The notes: a model not told the origin generated them from the sequence alone. Shown: positions 35,540 through 47,050, counted from the stretch's first letter. The stretch is 64,000 nt of DNA from Manduca sexta (GCF_014839805.1 NC_051135.1:14449291-14513290), one strand, 5' to 3'. Numbers and translations: made by a program.

Positions 35540-37180
35540 TTGTTACTTTAGAACTCGCTTATTTATGTACCGATTTGGAGAATTATTTTATTATTCGAAA
35601 GAATATATTTTCAGATTGGTCCCATAAAATTGGTTTTCAGAATCAAATCAGTACCTTGGTTTTAAAATAAAAAAAACGAATATTAATGTCGTCCAAGTAA
35701 AGCAAATTTTACTTTCTTGTGACGTTTTTAGTTATGTTTTTGCGTTGGGTTTGGTTGAGTGTACATCTTACATACTTATACATATAGCATAACACCATTT
35801 CCCATTTTGTCATTAAAGAAACGAATCTAAAATGGCGGCGCTTATCATGTTCTCTCGTTTGCACACTAGTACTTACCGTCAATATTCATTACTCACTCAC
35901 GCGCGCATCGTAGTTAGAAAAATAATAAGTCTCGATATGCTTTCACGCTGTCTTGACGCCTTCCCTGTTTTTTGTTACGAATTCGTTGTTAAAATTTTCT
36001 GTTATTTTTCCATTATGACTTATTTATTGTTGTTGTTGAGTTTTGTTAAGTTTAAATGAAGAAATGCTGGGAGAGTGCCCCTACCATTTGTGATTCTGGT
36101 AAAGGACCGTCTCATAAGCAGTATTAATGAATTAGTAAATGTAGTATTTATTAATAATAATTGTAATGATTGAATGCTAATTAAATATTATTAATTTAAA
36201 AAAAAAAACTAGACCTGAAATTTTAAAATATGTTAATTGTACTGGCTGTCAACGTAAGAAAATAAATAAATAAAACGTAAATACAAGACGCCATTTAAGA
36301 TTCATTTCTTTCATGCATCGGCTTATTTCTTTGTTACTTGTATTTCTGATACTTTTATGAGGTGTTGGGTACATCTTTGCCTATTACACCTCAAACACTG
36401 CAGCAGCTCACTGAGGCGTGATTGAAGAATAGACGTGAATTTCACAAGAAGAAAAATATTCGATGGATCATACCTACAAACCATGCTTTGTCTTTGTTAA
36501 GCTGTGATTCTGGCTTACGAGGGCCACACAGGTTACTAAAAGTCGCTAAAGATACAATATAAGAAATATCTTTTTCAATCACCAATTAGTGGTATCGCCA
36601 ATAATATAATGTTTTTAAATAAAATAGTAAAATACAAATTGAGCTTTTTATTGTGTTATTGCAGTAATTTAAAAAAGTTAACAAACTATATTTTTTTATT
36701 AATTTTGAACCTAGTTGTAGTACATATTATAGAAAGGACAAAATCATGTTCCGTTAATTGTTTTGAGCAATATAATTAAATAAAAACCGCGATAAAAAAG
36801 GTGTAATTTCGATTTCTACCAGTCGCGCAAACAAGAAATTACTATTGTGTTATTGAAATTTCAAAGCGTACTATATTTTTTTTTCTAAAATTCTTCGTAA
36901 AATACAACTTTTTCTAGAATATGGTACGATCTTCTAAAAATAAAGTTGGCAACACTGCCGCCGAGGCATAGGTCGTCGCTCGGTAGCTGTGCGGAACGTT
37001 TGATGCAATTTGAATTTGCAATAATTCAATGAAAAGGGCTATTTTTATAATAAATGATTTTAAGTATGAATGTTATAATTTTATTTTATTTATTTAGTTA
37101 TATATTTAGGTTCTTTAGCGAACAACATTTGAAAAATGTCTCGTTGGTTAGAAAAGAAAAAAAAACGATAAAATCGGAAT
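35540..37180. other. Gene-less AT-rich stretch
   Basis: No gene or complete element recognised. The open frame 35832-36059 begins AAAATGGCGGCGCTT but shows no domain, and its C-terminus is hydrophobic chance sequence. Confidence 0.35.
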
Positions 37181-37184
37181 ATTT

Positions 37185-37802
37185 TGATACCAATAAAATC
37201 TATAAAGAACTTAGGAATGCACTTAGACCGCAGACTTACATGTAAGACGCACATTGAAACAAAGTGAGATGAAATCAATCTAAAGTACAAAGGCTTGTAC
37301 TGGCTGCTGAATAGAAACTCAAAACTAGCAATAGACAATAAAATCCTCATCTACAAAACAATCTTAAAGCCCATTTGGCCATATGGCTTACAGCTCTGGG
37401 GTTGTGCTAATAATTCCAATGTGTTGATAATGCAAAGGGTGCAAAACTTTATCCTGAAGCGAATCTCAAATGCACCATGGTTTATTACAACAAATGAAGT
37501 CCTTGAAATTCTCAACATACCACTAGTGAAAAATGAAATAATGTTATGCAGTGCTAAATACAAAGTACGACTACAAAAGCACCCCAACCAACTCGCGGGT
37601 CAACTCATCATACCCGAAAGCATACGTCGGCTAAAAAAGCAGCGCGACATCTTTGATAAGGATAACCAGTAAAACTTAAACATTCCCAAGAAAGCGCTTA
37701 CTTCATTGGGATTAGCGCCCTATATTCCTCCGACTCTAACATCTCATCTGCTCATAGTCAAAAGGACTGATCGCATGATAAATAATAAAAATAAAATAAA
37801 AA
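37185..37802 (+). pseudogene. Jockey-like LINE, 3' end of the reverse-transcriptase ORF (dead)
   Basis: The frame from about 37185 reads PIKSIKNLGMHLDRRLT, which is the LG..LD..L.W segment of Jockey-clade reverse transcriptases. A TGA stop at 37265 (ETK-stop-DEINLKYK; CGA to TGA decay is likely) breaks it. It then continues to 37672 with YWLLNRNSKL, ILKPIWPYGLQLWG and SNAPWF. The YG.QLWG and NAPW signatures are diagnostic of this clade's C-terminal region. It ends in an A-rich AATAAA-like tail near 37780-37802. It is 5'-truncated, as most LINE copies are, and not functional. Confidence 0.85.
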
Positions 37803-38576
37803 ACCTGAATTTCGATATTGATACATAATACAGTCGAAAATATGAGTCAATGTCATTAAAATAAAATCAGATTACTGGTAGATACCAGAGAGATCTCTGT
37901 AAGACTTCTGCCTTCTGCCAGCCAGGAACAGTAACAATTCCATGTCCAGATTACTGACATAAGCTTTTAAGTGGGATCCTAATAAGTAACTTTGCGGTTA
38001 GAACCGAACAGTAAAATAAATAAATAATATTATACATAGGTACCTACTTCAATTGCAATAATTTACGGCGGAGGAGGACTAAACAAACACACCATATGTA
38101 CCTCTAACTATTTATTAATTATTAATTATAACTATTACATGACTAAAATTCACACAACTATGCTTATTGCGCATTTACAAACCAAATACGAGCTTGTGAA
38201 ATACATTCTTTGAAAGTAATTTGTTTAATAGGTGAAACTATCATAAATAATATAATGTACTAAATTTAGATTTGGCCATATCATTTCATGCAGGGTCCGG
38301 GTGGTGCAATGGCAGGACAAAGAGCTATCACAAACAGTTCCTTGCAAATCATATCATTAAAAATAGTATCGATTCAGGAAGTGGGAATGCTGTTTGCCAC
38401 ACTACATCGACTTGATAATAATAGAATTCTGGCGATACTGGTATGGGATGTTATTATCAAATTATTGCGATAGCGATATTTTGTAGTGTGCGTTTATGAT
38501 TATTTCCATTAGACATTGGATACGCCACAGATGAACGAGAATAGTTGGTCGTCGTTTGAGTATGTATCGGTGTTGA
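37803..38576. other. Intergenic region 3' of CHCHD4
   Basis: AT-rich. The 3' untranslated region of the minus-strand CHCHD4 gene should start at 38576 and run leftwards. Candidate minus-strand poly(A) signals are ATTAAA at about 38223-38228 and AATAAA near 38110; I cannot choose between them. Confidence 0.4.
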
Positions 38577-39780
38577 TTATTTGTCGACGCGGTCGGTGGT
38601 GCGGGCGGAGTCTCCGGCGGCGGGTGCGGTGTGTGCGGGTGCGGTGTCCGCGGCGTCCTCGGCGTCGTGCAGCGCGGCCGCGAGCTCCTCGTCGTCGTCC
38701 TTGCCGTACAGCTCGGGGTACTGCGACATGCACTGCTGCATCACGCTGAACTTCTCGTAACAGTCGCTGCCTTTCGGATCCGCCTCACTGAATACATTCA
38801 AATCACATGTGAATAAATAATTACCGCTGAAGAATTCAGGATTATAATATTAAAAACGAAGCAAATATTATTAACATTGGCAATAAAAAAATATAGGTAT
38901 TTACAAAATATTGTCTTTATAACAACCTCTAGCACTCGTGTCATGTCACCATTATCAAAAACGACAGGTTTTTTTTTATTTTTTTACATACCAAAGTATA
39001 AAAATTTTGTATAACAATTTTTATAAGTAACTCGATCTTTTCTTTTGTGAAGTGGCTGTTATAATATATACTATTACTAGTTCACACAATAATTAAATTT
39101 CTGCTGTTTTTTGTTTTCTTCTTAATTGAAGTATATTACTAGTGGTAAGGCTCTCATATCCGTCCGCCTAGGTAGGTACCACCGCAATGTCTATTTCTGC
39201 CGCCAAGCAGCAGTGTGTAGTCACTGTTGCGTTCCCGTTTGAAGGACATTGTAGCCAGTGAAACTACTGGACAAAATAAGACTTAACATCTCATGTCTCA
39301 GGATGGCGATTGCAGTGGAATACCAAACAATATACAATAGAATCAATAGTAATTCAAGATTTTGGATGGTGTTTCTACTGTTTATGAGCAGTCGAATCAC
39401 TTACCATCAGGCGAATGGCAAGCTCGTCTTGTCATTTAAAGCAATAACAAAATATATATTTCGATAGAATACGGTTTTGATTACATTATGAATTGGTTTA
39501 ACACTCAATTATAATAGGTAATAGGTATGTAGTACCTGTAGTGGAAGCAGGAGAATGCGTCTCGGAACTGTTGTCCGCAGGGTCCGGTGGACATGCCGCC
39601 AAGGCACGGACAGCCCCAGTTGATGGAGCCGTCGGGCAGGATGAGGCCGGGCGCGGGCTCGGGCTCGGGCAGGCGCACGCGGCTCGGCGCGGCGAGCTCC
39701 TCGCGCGGCGCCACCAGCACCACGTGCCGCGCGCCCTCCTCGCCGCCCGCGCCCAGCGACAACACCGCACGCGACGACAT
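38577..39780 (-). CDS. CHCHD4: Mitochondrial intermembrane-space import oxidoreductase CHCHD4 (MIA40)
   Basis: Two coding exons, 39780-39536 and 38787-38577, joined through donor CAG/GTACTA and acceptor TATTCAG; the split codon becomes Ser82. Product 151 aa. Residues 46-62 read [17 protein letters not shown], containing the catalytic CPC (C57, C59). Two CX9C motifs follow, C68-C78 and C91-C101, so all six cysteines keep the family spacing. MIA40 oxidises incoming cysteine-rich proteins in the intermembrane space and is recycled by Erv1/ALR. The C-terminal tail ([10 protein letters not shown], then Ala/Asp/Thr-rich) is acidic as usual. The start ATG 39780 lies 3 bases after a potential acceptor (TTGTGAACAG), implying an upstream exon. 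The intron 38788-39535 holds a family B repeat. Confidence 0.93.
39148..39460 (+). repeat. Interspersed repeat family B, in the CHCHD4 intron
   Basis: Plus-strand copy: AAGGCTCTCATATCCGTCCG, CTGCCGCCAAGCAGCAGTGT, GAAGGACATTGTAGCCAGTG, ATCTCATGTCTCAGGATGGC, TTACCATCAGGCGAATGGC. Same family as 10284-10592 (-) and 53724-54025 (+). It lies antisense to the host gene. Confidence 0.85.
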
Positions 39781-40809
39781 CGCCTGTTCACAACACCATG
39801 TAATGTAACAAGACTGCAGCAATGATACACGCTTGCTTTTTCATTACAATCACTCATGTGGAAAACAATAAAGGAAAGCAAAAAGTTTGCTATTCTGTTT
39901 CTAAAGCCCTGTAATATTATCTCTTTATAAGTTGTAGATGGTGCTAGATGTCATGAGTAGTGGTGGTGCTTATTTGTTAAACAATAGAATTAAAATATTG
40001 TTATAAAAGTATTCAGTACTATATTTAAGAAAATCTATGGTAGGGTTCTACATACATCCCAGTTTTAACAAAATTATATATCAGCTAACAGCTAATAATA
40101 TGAACTTGTAAGCATAGACAATATGTATGGTGGCCTATTTACATACTGTATAATAATATCCTTGTTTAAATATCATGAAGTATAATCACAATCTTGCCAC
40201 CTTCTATTTCATAATAATTTACCCATACATTAAAAAGGTAAAATTTGTTTAGAATAAGTATATAAGTCGAAAATTTGAAAATACTATGATTCTAAAAATT
40301 CTTTTACCAATAGGTTGCTACTTTAACAATTATATTATTATTATACCAGAAACATGCTATGAGCATTTTTTTTTTTGATAATTATAACAATGTTGTTTGA
40401 CTGTTTGGTTAAAACTGTATCTGCTGAGATAGTGACAACATAAGGTGTTTAAACCCACCAGTGGCCCAAGTGAATGTCTTCTGTTCTAGGATCAGCCTGT
40501 GTTTATCTGCAATCCAGGGCAATGATCTTATTAGTTGACATTCTATTTGGACCTGGCTGGTTACTATCAGGGGCAGTTGGATCATGTTCCAATGCTCATA
40601 TAAGAACACATACACGAGAAAACCAAATATAATATGTGTTATAGGTGCTTAAACATAGGTATAACATTACAGTGTCACTCTCCAATGGAATGTAATTATT
40701 GCAGTGGTGTTGCCACTGTTCATAGTATTATGGGCAGCTATGGAATTCACCATCAGGGGAGGAAGGACCTCTCTTGTTATTTAATTATGCATACAAAAAA
40801 GTAAACTTA

Positions 40810-40811
40810 CC
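40810..40811 (-). other. Strong splice donor just 3' of the RPP14 stop codon
   Basis: On the minus strand the stop TAA (40832-40830) is followed by 19 nt and then TTTGTG/GTAAGTTT, a near-ideal donor. The exon would end at 40811. The matching acceptor candidate is TTGTGAACAG/GCGATG at 39784, directly ahead of the CHCHD4 start, giving an intron of about 1.03 kb and 22 nt between the two cistrons. Confidence 0.6.
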
Positions 40812-40829
40812 ACAAATATTGTAATTAGT

Positions 40830-42067
40830 TTACACAAGTGCCTGCAGGGTGGGGGCTTGTGCCTGTACCCGCAGCTGGGTGGCGAGTGTAATGGTGGCTC
40901 GCAGCTTGCGCAGTTGTTCTGCCTCCACTCTGAGCAGCGCACGTCGCTCACTCACATGCAGCACGTCCACATGCAGGGCACCTGCACCCCACTCTCCGAA
41001 CACGCTCTTTGCCCCTTCTTCTATGATGCGCCTTATTGCAAGCTCAGTTTGCTCAGCCACACATCTGATGTTAAATACAGATAATAATAAATAACTAATT
41101 TATACCAATATTATATAAACGGAAGAGTTTATTTGTTTGACCATATTAATCAGGAACTATCAACCTGATTTTTGAGTTTTTTTTTCACTTATAAGAATCT
41201 ACATTACCCCCAAGTGCTAGAGGCTACTTTTTATACTGAAAAAACTTTTTCATGCAGACAGAGCTGTAGGCAAAAGCCAGTAATTTATTAATTGTTTAAT
41301 AACTAACTGTGCCTGTGACTTCACCTGTGTGGAAATTAGTGTATCATAAGATTTTCCCAAGTAAGTCCTGACTCACAAGATTTTACAACTACTCAACCTC
41401 TTCAACAGTAAATGTTTTATTTCAGTCAATTTACATAAAACAGTAATGTACTAATAACCTAAACCTTCTTCAAGAAAGACACTATCTTCTAGTAATCTGT
41501 TTCACAGATTTTGAGTAAAATCTATCAAAGACAGACAGATAAATTTTGGGGACTTTATTTTATAATATATATATCTATATATTATAAAATAAAGTCGTTT
41601 AATTCGTTGAGAATTTCTCTATGATGAAACTATACGTAATTACTAGAAAAAATATTATTACCAGAAATTGTGACCGTGGCACTTACTGTCAAATTAATTG
41701 ATTTTGGGTTTGATTTCTGTACATATTTTTTTTACTTAATTGCAAGAGTAAATGAATGAAGATTAACTTATTTTCCTGAACTTTATATGAATATCAGTAC
41801 ATAATATTACCACATAGATATGTATTAGATATCTTCTACTTGGTCTAACAGTGTGACGCAAGGTTTTTAACGATGTCATAATATTGCATTAATAAAAAGC
41901 AACACAATGTCGTTAATTGACGTCCTTTATATGTCTAAGTAATAGGTTACTTGCAATGAAGTTATAGCCGGCACCCCTATGCTTACTCCATAAATAACTA
42001 TATTCCACGACCACATAATAATAAATTAAACTTACTCGACGTCCAAATAGAAATATCTAGGATTCAT
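40830..42067 (-). CDS. RPP14: Ribonuclease P/MRP subunit, RPP14-like
   Basis: Two exons, 42067-42036 and 41064-40830. Exon 1 encodes MNPRYFYLDVE and ends in donor GA/GTAAGT. Exon 2 starts after acceptor AACATCAG and completes the Glu codon exactly. Product 88 aa. After the start, an RYFYLDVE beta strand leads to a helix (ELAIRRIIEEGAKSVFGEWG), then VDVLHVSERRALLRVE and LRKLRATITLATQL. This is the order of the Rpp14/Pop5 superfamily, closer to RPP14 by its FGE and its ending. RPP14 is a protein subunit of nuclear RNase P, which trims tRNA 5' leaders, and of RNase MRP. It is shorter than vertebrate RPP14. A consensus donor (GTG/GTAAGT) lies 19 nt after the stop codon; see findings. Exon 1 is short, so its call depends on phase and homology. 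Confidence 0.75.
41551..41596. repeat. Perfect 46-bp palindrome in the RPP14 intron
   Basis: Arms of 21 bases (GACTTTATTTTATAATATATA and its exact reverse complement) around a 4-base centre TATC. Each arm resembles the end of the common repeats here that finish in GGGGACTTTATTTTATAAT, so it may be two element ends meeting head to head. Confidence 0.9.
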
Positions 42068-43340
42068 CCGTCAACTGTTTACCACAGACGTAAGGGAAAT
42101 ATCTAATATTATTTTAAAAAGCAAGAGCAAAAACAAGCAGAGGAAATCCTTACTAATGTTTAAAATATAACCCAAAAATGAAGGCCTTAAACTGTCAAAT
42201 AATAGGTTATGTTTTAAATGTCAATAGTAAATAGCGTTCCGTTTTGCATCATGGTTTGAAAGCCCACAGAGCCATATATTCACGTTATCACAATACAATT
42301 TTATTAACTCATGTTTATATTATTTTTCTTTCTAGATTCGGTATGTAATGAAATGTATATTAAATTAAAATATTATGTATTGTACTCAGAACAATAACAA
42401 GCAGTATTGTACCTACGTATTGCCATTTAAAAAATGTATCTATCGCTAATTTATTACCCACCTATTTGTTTGGAACCAGTTTATTCTAATGGATGCCATT
42501 ATTTCTCTGGTTTAATAACTGACTTGATAGCATTGTATTGCTATTTGCGTAATGAATATCTTGATGACATTTCAAGTTCGCCAATTCGTTTAAAATTATA
42601 TTATATTTTTCCTCAAGCAAGTAATAAGTATTTAGTAGCCCTTAGTCTGAAAGTTTTACCCGACGTGATAAATGGCGATAGACAATTACTTGGGGATATT
42701 AAGTATATAATTGCATACTGTACGTAGTACATGATATTTCACATAATTGGGCGGAATAAACATTGCGAAACATGTACATGCATTATTTGCGTCACTGCCT
42801 ATACTTTTTGGGATAAAAGATGCGATTGTAAAATATAACTACCTATGTAATGTTATGTATAATTATTTACCTAATTAAAAGTAACCTAAGCCTAGAAAAT
42901 AAAAGTGTGTTTCGAATTCACACACGGCAGAAGTAAAACTTCTGAAAAGAAGCCTACGAGAGATTGAGATGGATATAATATATAGAGTATTAGGATAAAA
43001 TATTACGTTTATTATTTTTGCATAATAGGCACTACTATAATACAATACTTGCAAAACTAATTTATTAGTGAGATTAAAATATTCACATAGATAAAAATAC
43101 ACAAATAATATAACACGCTTGCTTTATACAAAAGCTTCGTAATACGCAGGTGCAAACACACGACACATACTTAGTAAGTAACAAAAGAATAAAAGGATGC
43201 AAAATAGAGTATGTAGGCTAGTTAAAAGCTGTCCTTTTTTTTATGTCGTGATCATTTTCCTTTTACGATTTTAAAGACCCAAAAAACACAGGTGCCTGAC
43301 TTTTATTTATTGAAGAACTACTTATATTACTTAAAAATTA
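42068..43340. other. Region 5' of RPP14; no gene seen
   Basis: The first few hundred bases right of 42067 should contain the RPP14 promoter; no clear TATA or initiator is visible. 42640-42840 contains a worn Metulj-like tail (GGCGATAGAC, GCGTCACTGCCTATACTTTT, GGGATAAAAGATGCGA). The open frame 42434-42727 overlaps this repeat and I do not count it as a gene. Confidence 0.4.
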
Positions 43341-43343
43341 TAA

Positions 43344-43731
43344 TAGGGTACCGGACTCATTTTTGTTCTTTACTATTATCAAATATTTACGTTATATAAA
43401 TTATAACACAAAAGGAATTATTAAAATCCGGCAAAAAATCAACAAGTTATAAGTCTTTGAATTTCGGTGGAAAGGGTAGTTAACAAGAAACAGAAAAGAG
43501 ACAAATTATCCACATGTGACGTCATCGGGAATTACAACGCGTGCGAAAGAAAGAAATGAAGCGATATCCCCACATCGTGCCCACTTCTGCACGCTACAAT
43601 ATTTTAAATATGAATTACTCGCTCATTTTTTAACCAATTTTAATGCAGTTTTCGCAGGAGTGCTTCTTTTTCGTATTAAATGCCTTACATATAGAATAAT
43701 GTACAAAATCAAGCATAGGCCGGTCCCCCAT
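43344..43731. mobile_element. 388-bp MITE-like element, copy 2
   Basis: Near-identical to 30125-30509, with inverted ends TAGGGTACCGG and CCGGTCCCCC. Here the flanks are also complementary (AAATTATAAT left, ATTATAATTT right), which extends the inverted repeat to about 20 bases and suggests the true ends are longer than in copy 1. Confidence 0.75.
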
Positions 43732-44124
43732 TATAATTTGGATTAATTAACATTGTTAAGACAATTTAAATAGCAAGTACTTAATCATTTCATTAGATAT
43801 TATTGAATAATTCATGACATAAAAACAATGGAACAATAGCGCCGGTGCTGTGACCTGTAACTGGGTCTCATTATTATATTGGACTATAACGGGACAGTGT
43901 GCCGTCCTGAGCCCTGCAGTCACAGATAGTATAGACTACCTTTATCTGTGCAGTGTAGTATCTGCCGCACTTGTCACGTGAATTTGGTTTTAACTGATTC
44001 TATTTTATTTTTGTTCAGCGATAATTTTTTACCCTGCCCTGTACTCCGAACTTAAACGTTCTTTTTGCGTTGGATTTGTTATAGCTTGGGAATAGTTCGA
44101 TGTAATTTAATGAGTATAAGATTT

Positions 44125-44459
44125 TGGGATTTGAACCTGCGGACATTCGTCTTGCCAGTCCGTTCCACACCCAACTGGGCTATCGCCGCTTTCAAATCCC
44201 AAGGGGCACACCCTTCTGACTTTTCTAAAATCATGTGTGTATTCTTTGTGAATTCATCGTTCGCTTTAACGGTGAAGGAAAAAATCGTGAGGAAACCTGC
44301 ACATCTGAGAAGTTCTCTATAGGAATTTCGAAGGTGTGTGAAGTCTACCAATCCACACTAGGCCAGCGTGGTGGACTAAGGCCTAATCCCTCTCAGTAGT
44401 AGAGGAGGCCCGTGCTCAACAATGGGCAAGTATATAATACAGGGCTGATATTATTATTA
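44125..44459 (+). repeat. tRNA-headed SINE (family C) with inverted head
   Basis: The body 44191-44459 is in plus orientation and matches 55591-55881. The tRNA-like head, 44125-44190, is in the opposite orientation. The 10-mer TTCAAATCCC of the B-box occurs at both ends of the head, once inverted (44125-44134) and once direct (44191-44200). Confidence 0.8.
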
Positions 44460-44992
44460 AGATTTTGGACTTATACGTTGCAGAAGGGAATTTCTTATGT
44501 TTATGCAAATGTTCTAGACATTGAAATTAAACTATTTTGCGGATTTTATCGCCGTTTTTATACTATAAGTTTCTCCCGATGAAGTAACCGCGAACTACGA
44601 AGTGAACTTCTCTAAATCAAATAGAATTTTAATGATTATTTTTGGCTTGAATTCAATATATAGCTTCAAGACACTATTTATTACAAACTAGCTTCCGCCT
44701 GCAGCTTCGCCCGCGTGGATTTCGGTCTTCAAAAATGGAGGAGGTACTCAATTTGTCGGGATGTTTTTTTAATGTATGGTGGTATGCAGGTGGTCCGATT
44801 GTCCGGTCAGGGTCTGATGATGGGATCCTGGTGAAATCGAAGGAAGCATATAGCATGATTCAGTATTCACGCGTGATGGCTTATTATTAGCGTATTTCAT
44901 GTATAACTTTGATGTTTCTATACCGATTTCTATGATTCTTTTTTATGGAATATTTAATAATGTTAACTTTTTTAATTATGGATGACTAAGAG

Positions 44993-46526
44993 CAGCCCCG
45001 GATCTTGAATTTTTTGAAGGCGGGGCAAAATCTGGACAAAATCCCTAACCACCTATATTTTTACTTATGTCATCATCATCATCATTTCGCGCTCCGCTGG
45101 AGATAATTTATGTGTGTTATATACTGGTCTAGCTTTTGCCCGCGGCTCCGCCCGCGTTATAAAGTTTTTCAGGCTAAAGTTTTCCGTTATAAAAGTCACG
45201 CTATATATTTTCCCGGAAGCCTGTGTTCTTCCCAGGGTCTCAAACTGTCTCCATACCAAATTTTATCCTAATACGTTGGGTAGTTTTTGAGTTTAGCACG
45301 TTCAGGCAGAAAAATTCAGCGGGGGACTTTGTTTTATAATAAATTTTTGTATAACTTTTTAAGAGGAACAATCCCGTCATACATCATTGTTGCATAACTT
45401 TAACCGTTTACGCAGCGCACGCAACAGAAGCTCTCAAAAATAATATATTTTCCCCGTTTTTGCAACATGTTGAAACTGTTACTGCTCTGCTCCTATTGGT
45501 CATAGCGTGATGATATATAGCCTATAGCACTCCAGGAACAAAGGGCTATCCAACATAAAAATATTTTTTCAGTTCGAACCGATAGTTCCTGAGATTAGCC
45601 ATTACTGACCGGCTTCTATTGGGTATAGCGTGATGATATACAGCACTCCACAAACAAAGGACTATCCAGCACAAAAAGAATTTTTCAGTTCGAACCGGTA
45701 GTTCCTGAGATTAGCCATTACTGCTCCGCTCCTATTGGGTATAGCGTGATGATATATAACCTATAGCACTCCACGAACAAAGGGCTATCCAACACAAAAC
45801 GATTTTTGAGTTCGAACCGGCAGTTCCTGAGATTAGCCATTACTGCTCCGCTCTTATTGGGTATAGCGTGATGATATATAACCTATAGCACTTCACGAAT
45901 AAAGAGCTATCCAACACAAAAATATTTTTTCAGTTCGAACCGGTAGTTCCTGAAATTATCCTTTACTGCTCCGCTCCTATTGGGTATAGCGTGATGACAT
46001 ATAACCTATAGCACGCCACGAACAAAGGGCTATCCAACACAAAAATAATTTTTCAGTTCGAACCGGTAGTTCCTGAGATTAGCCATTACTGCTCCGCTCC
46101 TATTGGGTATAGCATGATGATATATAACCTATAGCACTCCACGAACAAAGGGCTATCCAACACAAAAAGATTTTTCAGTTCGAACCGGCAGTTCCTGAGA
46201 TTAGCCATTACTGCTCCGCTCCTATTGGGTGTAGCGTGATGATATATAGCCTATAGCACTCCACAAACAAAGGGCTATCCAACACAAAAAGAAATTTTCA
46301 GTTTGAACCAGTAGTTCCTGAGATTAGAGCGTTCAAACAAACAAAAAAACAAACTCTTTAGCTTTATATAATAGTATACAGTATAGATGTCGCAGTAGTC
46401 AAAGTTGCGTTAATGATGAGATGTGTATTCGTCTGCCAAGTTTGAATTTCCCGCCCTCTAAATTCGCCGCCCGGGGCACGGGCCCTGGCATGCTCCCCCC
46501 CCCCCCCCTCCCCAGATCCGGGGCTG
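44993..46526. mobile_element. hAT-like non-autonomous DNA transposon, 1534 bp
   Basis: Exact 13-bp inverted ends CAGCCCCGGATCT / AGATCCGGGGCTG. Flanks ACTAAGAG (44985-44992) and ACTGAGAG (46527-46534) form an 8-bp target duplication with one mismatch. CA-G-rich ends plus 8-bp duplications are the hAT signature. It interrupts repeat family D at a position that intact copies show undisturbed. No transposase is encoded. It carries a 3'-end fragment of another repeat (45125-45345), a seven-unit tandem array, and a run of C at about 46494-46508. Confidence 0.85.
45480..46335. repeat. Seven-unit tandem array (~122 bp) inside the hAT-like element
   Basis: The word ATTGG at 45495, 45618, 45734, 45856, 45979, 46102 and 46224 marks seven units, spaced 116-123 bp. 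Each unit holds TATAGCGTGATGATATATA, TATAGCACTCCACGAACAAA, GGGCTATCCAACACAAAA, CAGTTCGAACCGGTAGTTCC and TGAGATTAGCCATTACTGCT. The first unit is the most diverged. There are no spacers of unique sequence, so this is a minisatellite and not CRISPR-like. Confidence 0.9.
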
Positions 46527-47050
46527 ACTGAGAGTGTTATAAACGTAAGAGTAGACAAATATAATGAGAAAGCTTCGAACTGCTATGCTATCGGGAGCTA
46601 CACGTGTTATTGTGAGTCAACCATAAAAGATAGACATAATATGCTGTCGTGGGATATTTTTTTATATAATTTTAAGGCGATCATTTCCGTCATACATGAT
46701 TTCTGTGTAGCTTTAACCATTAAGGTTGCACACGCGGCGGAAGCTTAAAAATGGAGTAACTTCTCCCGTTTTCCCAACATTTCCCTTCACTGCTCTGCTC
46801 CTATTAATTGTAGCGTGATGAAAAGTATACTATAACCACCACAGGAGTATAACAAATAATTGTACCAAGTTTCGTTAAAATCCGTCGAGTAGTTTTTGTT
46901 TCTATAACGGTTATACAGACAGACAGACAAAAATTTTACTAATTGCATTTTTGGCATCAGTATCGATCCCTAATCACCCCCTGATAGTTATTTTGGAAAT
47001 ATATTTCATATACAGAATTGACCTCTCTACAGATTTATTATAAGTATAGA

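Larger units (their letters stand above)
44687..47050 (-). repeat. Interspersed repeat family D, minus copy, split by a hAT-like element
   Basis: Left part 44687-44984 and right part 46535-47050 together match 58739-59528 read in reverse. Landmarks: AACTAGCTTCCGCCTGCAGC, GTCCGGTCAGGGTCTGATGA, ACGCGTGATGGCTTATTATT, then after the insertion GTTATAAACGTAAGAGTAGA and ACCTCTCTACAG. Four copies in the window. The small frames at 44674-44856 and 59726-59926 are shared repeat frames, not genes. Confidence 0.85.

Noticed and set aside
38509..38816. Arg-rich frames opposite CHCHD4 exon 2
   Set aside because: Shadows of the GC-rich CHCHD4 exon, whose CX9C motif is on the minus strand in the called frame.
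45480..46335. Regularly spaced repeat resembling a CRISPR array
   Set aside because: The genome is eukaryotic and the units are contiguous ~122-bp repeats without unique spacers, inside a hAT-like element.
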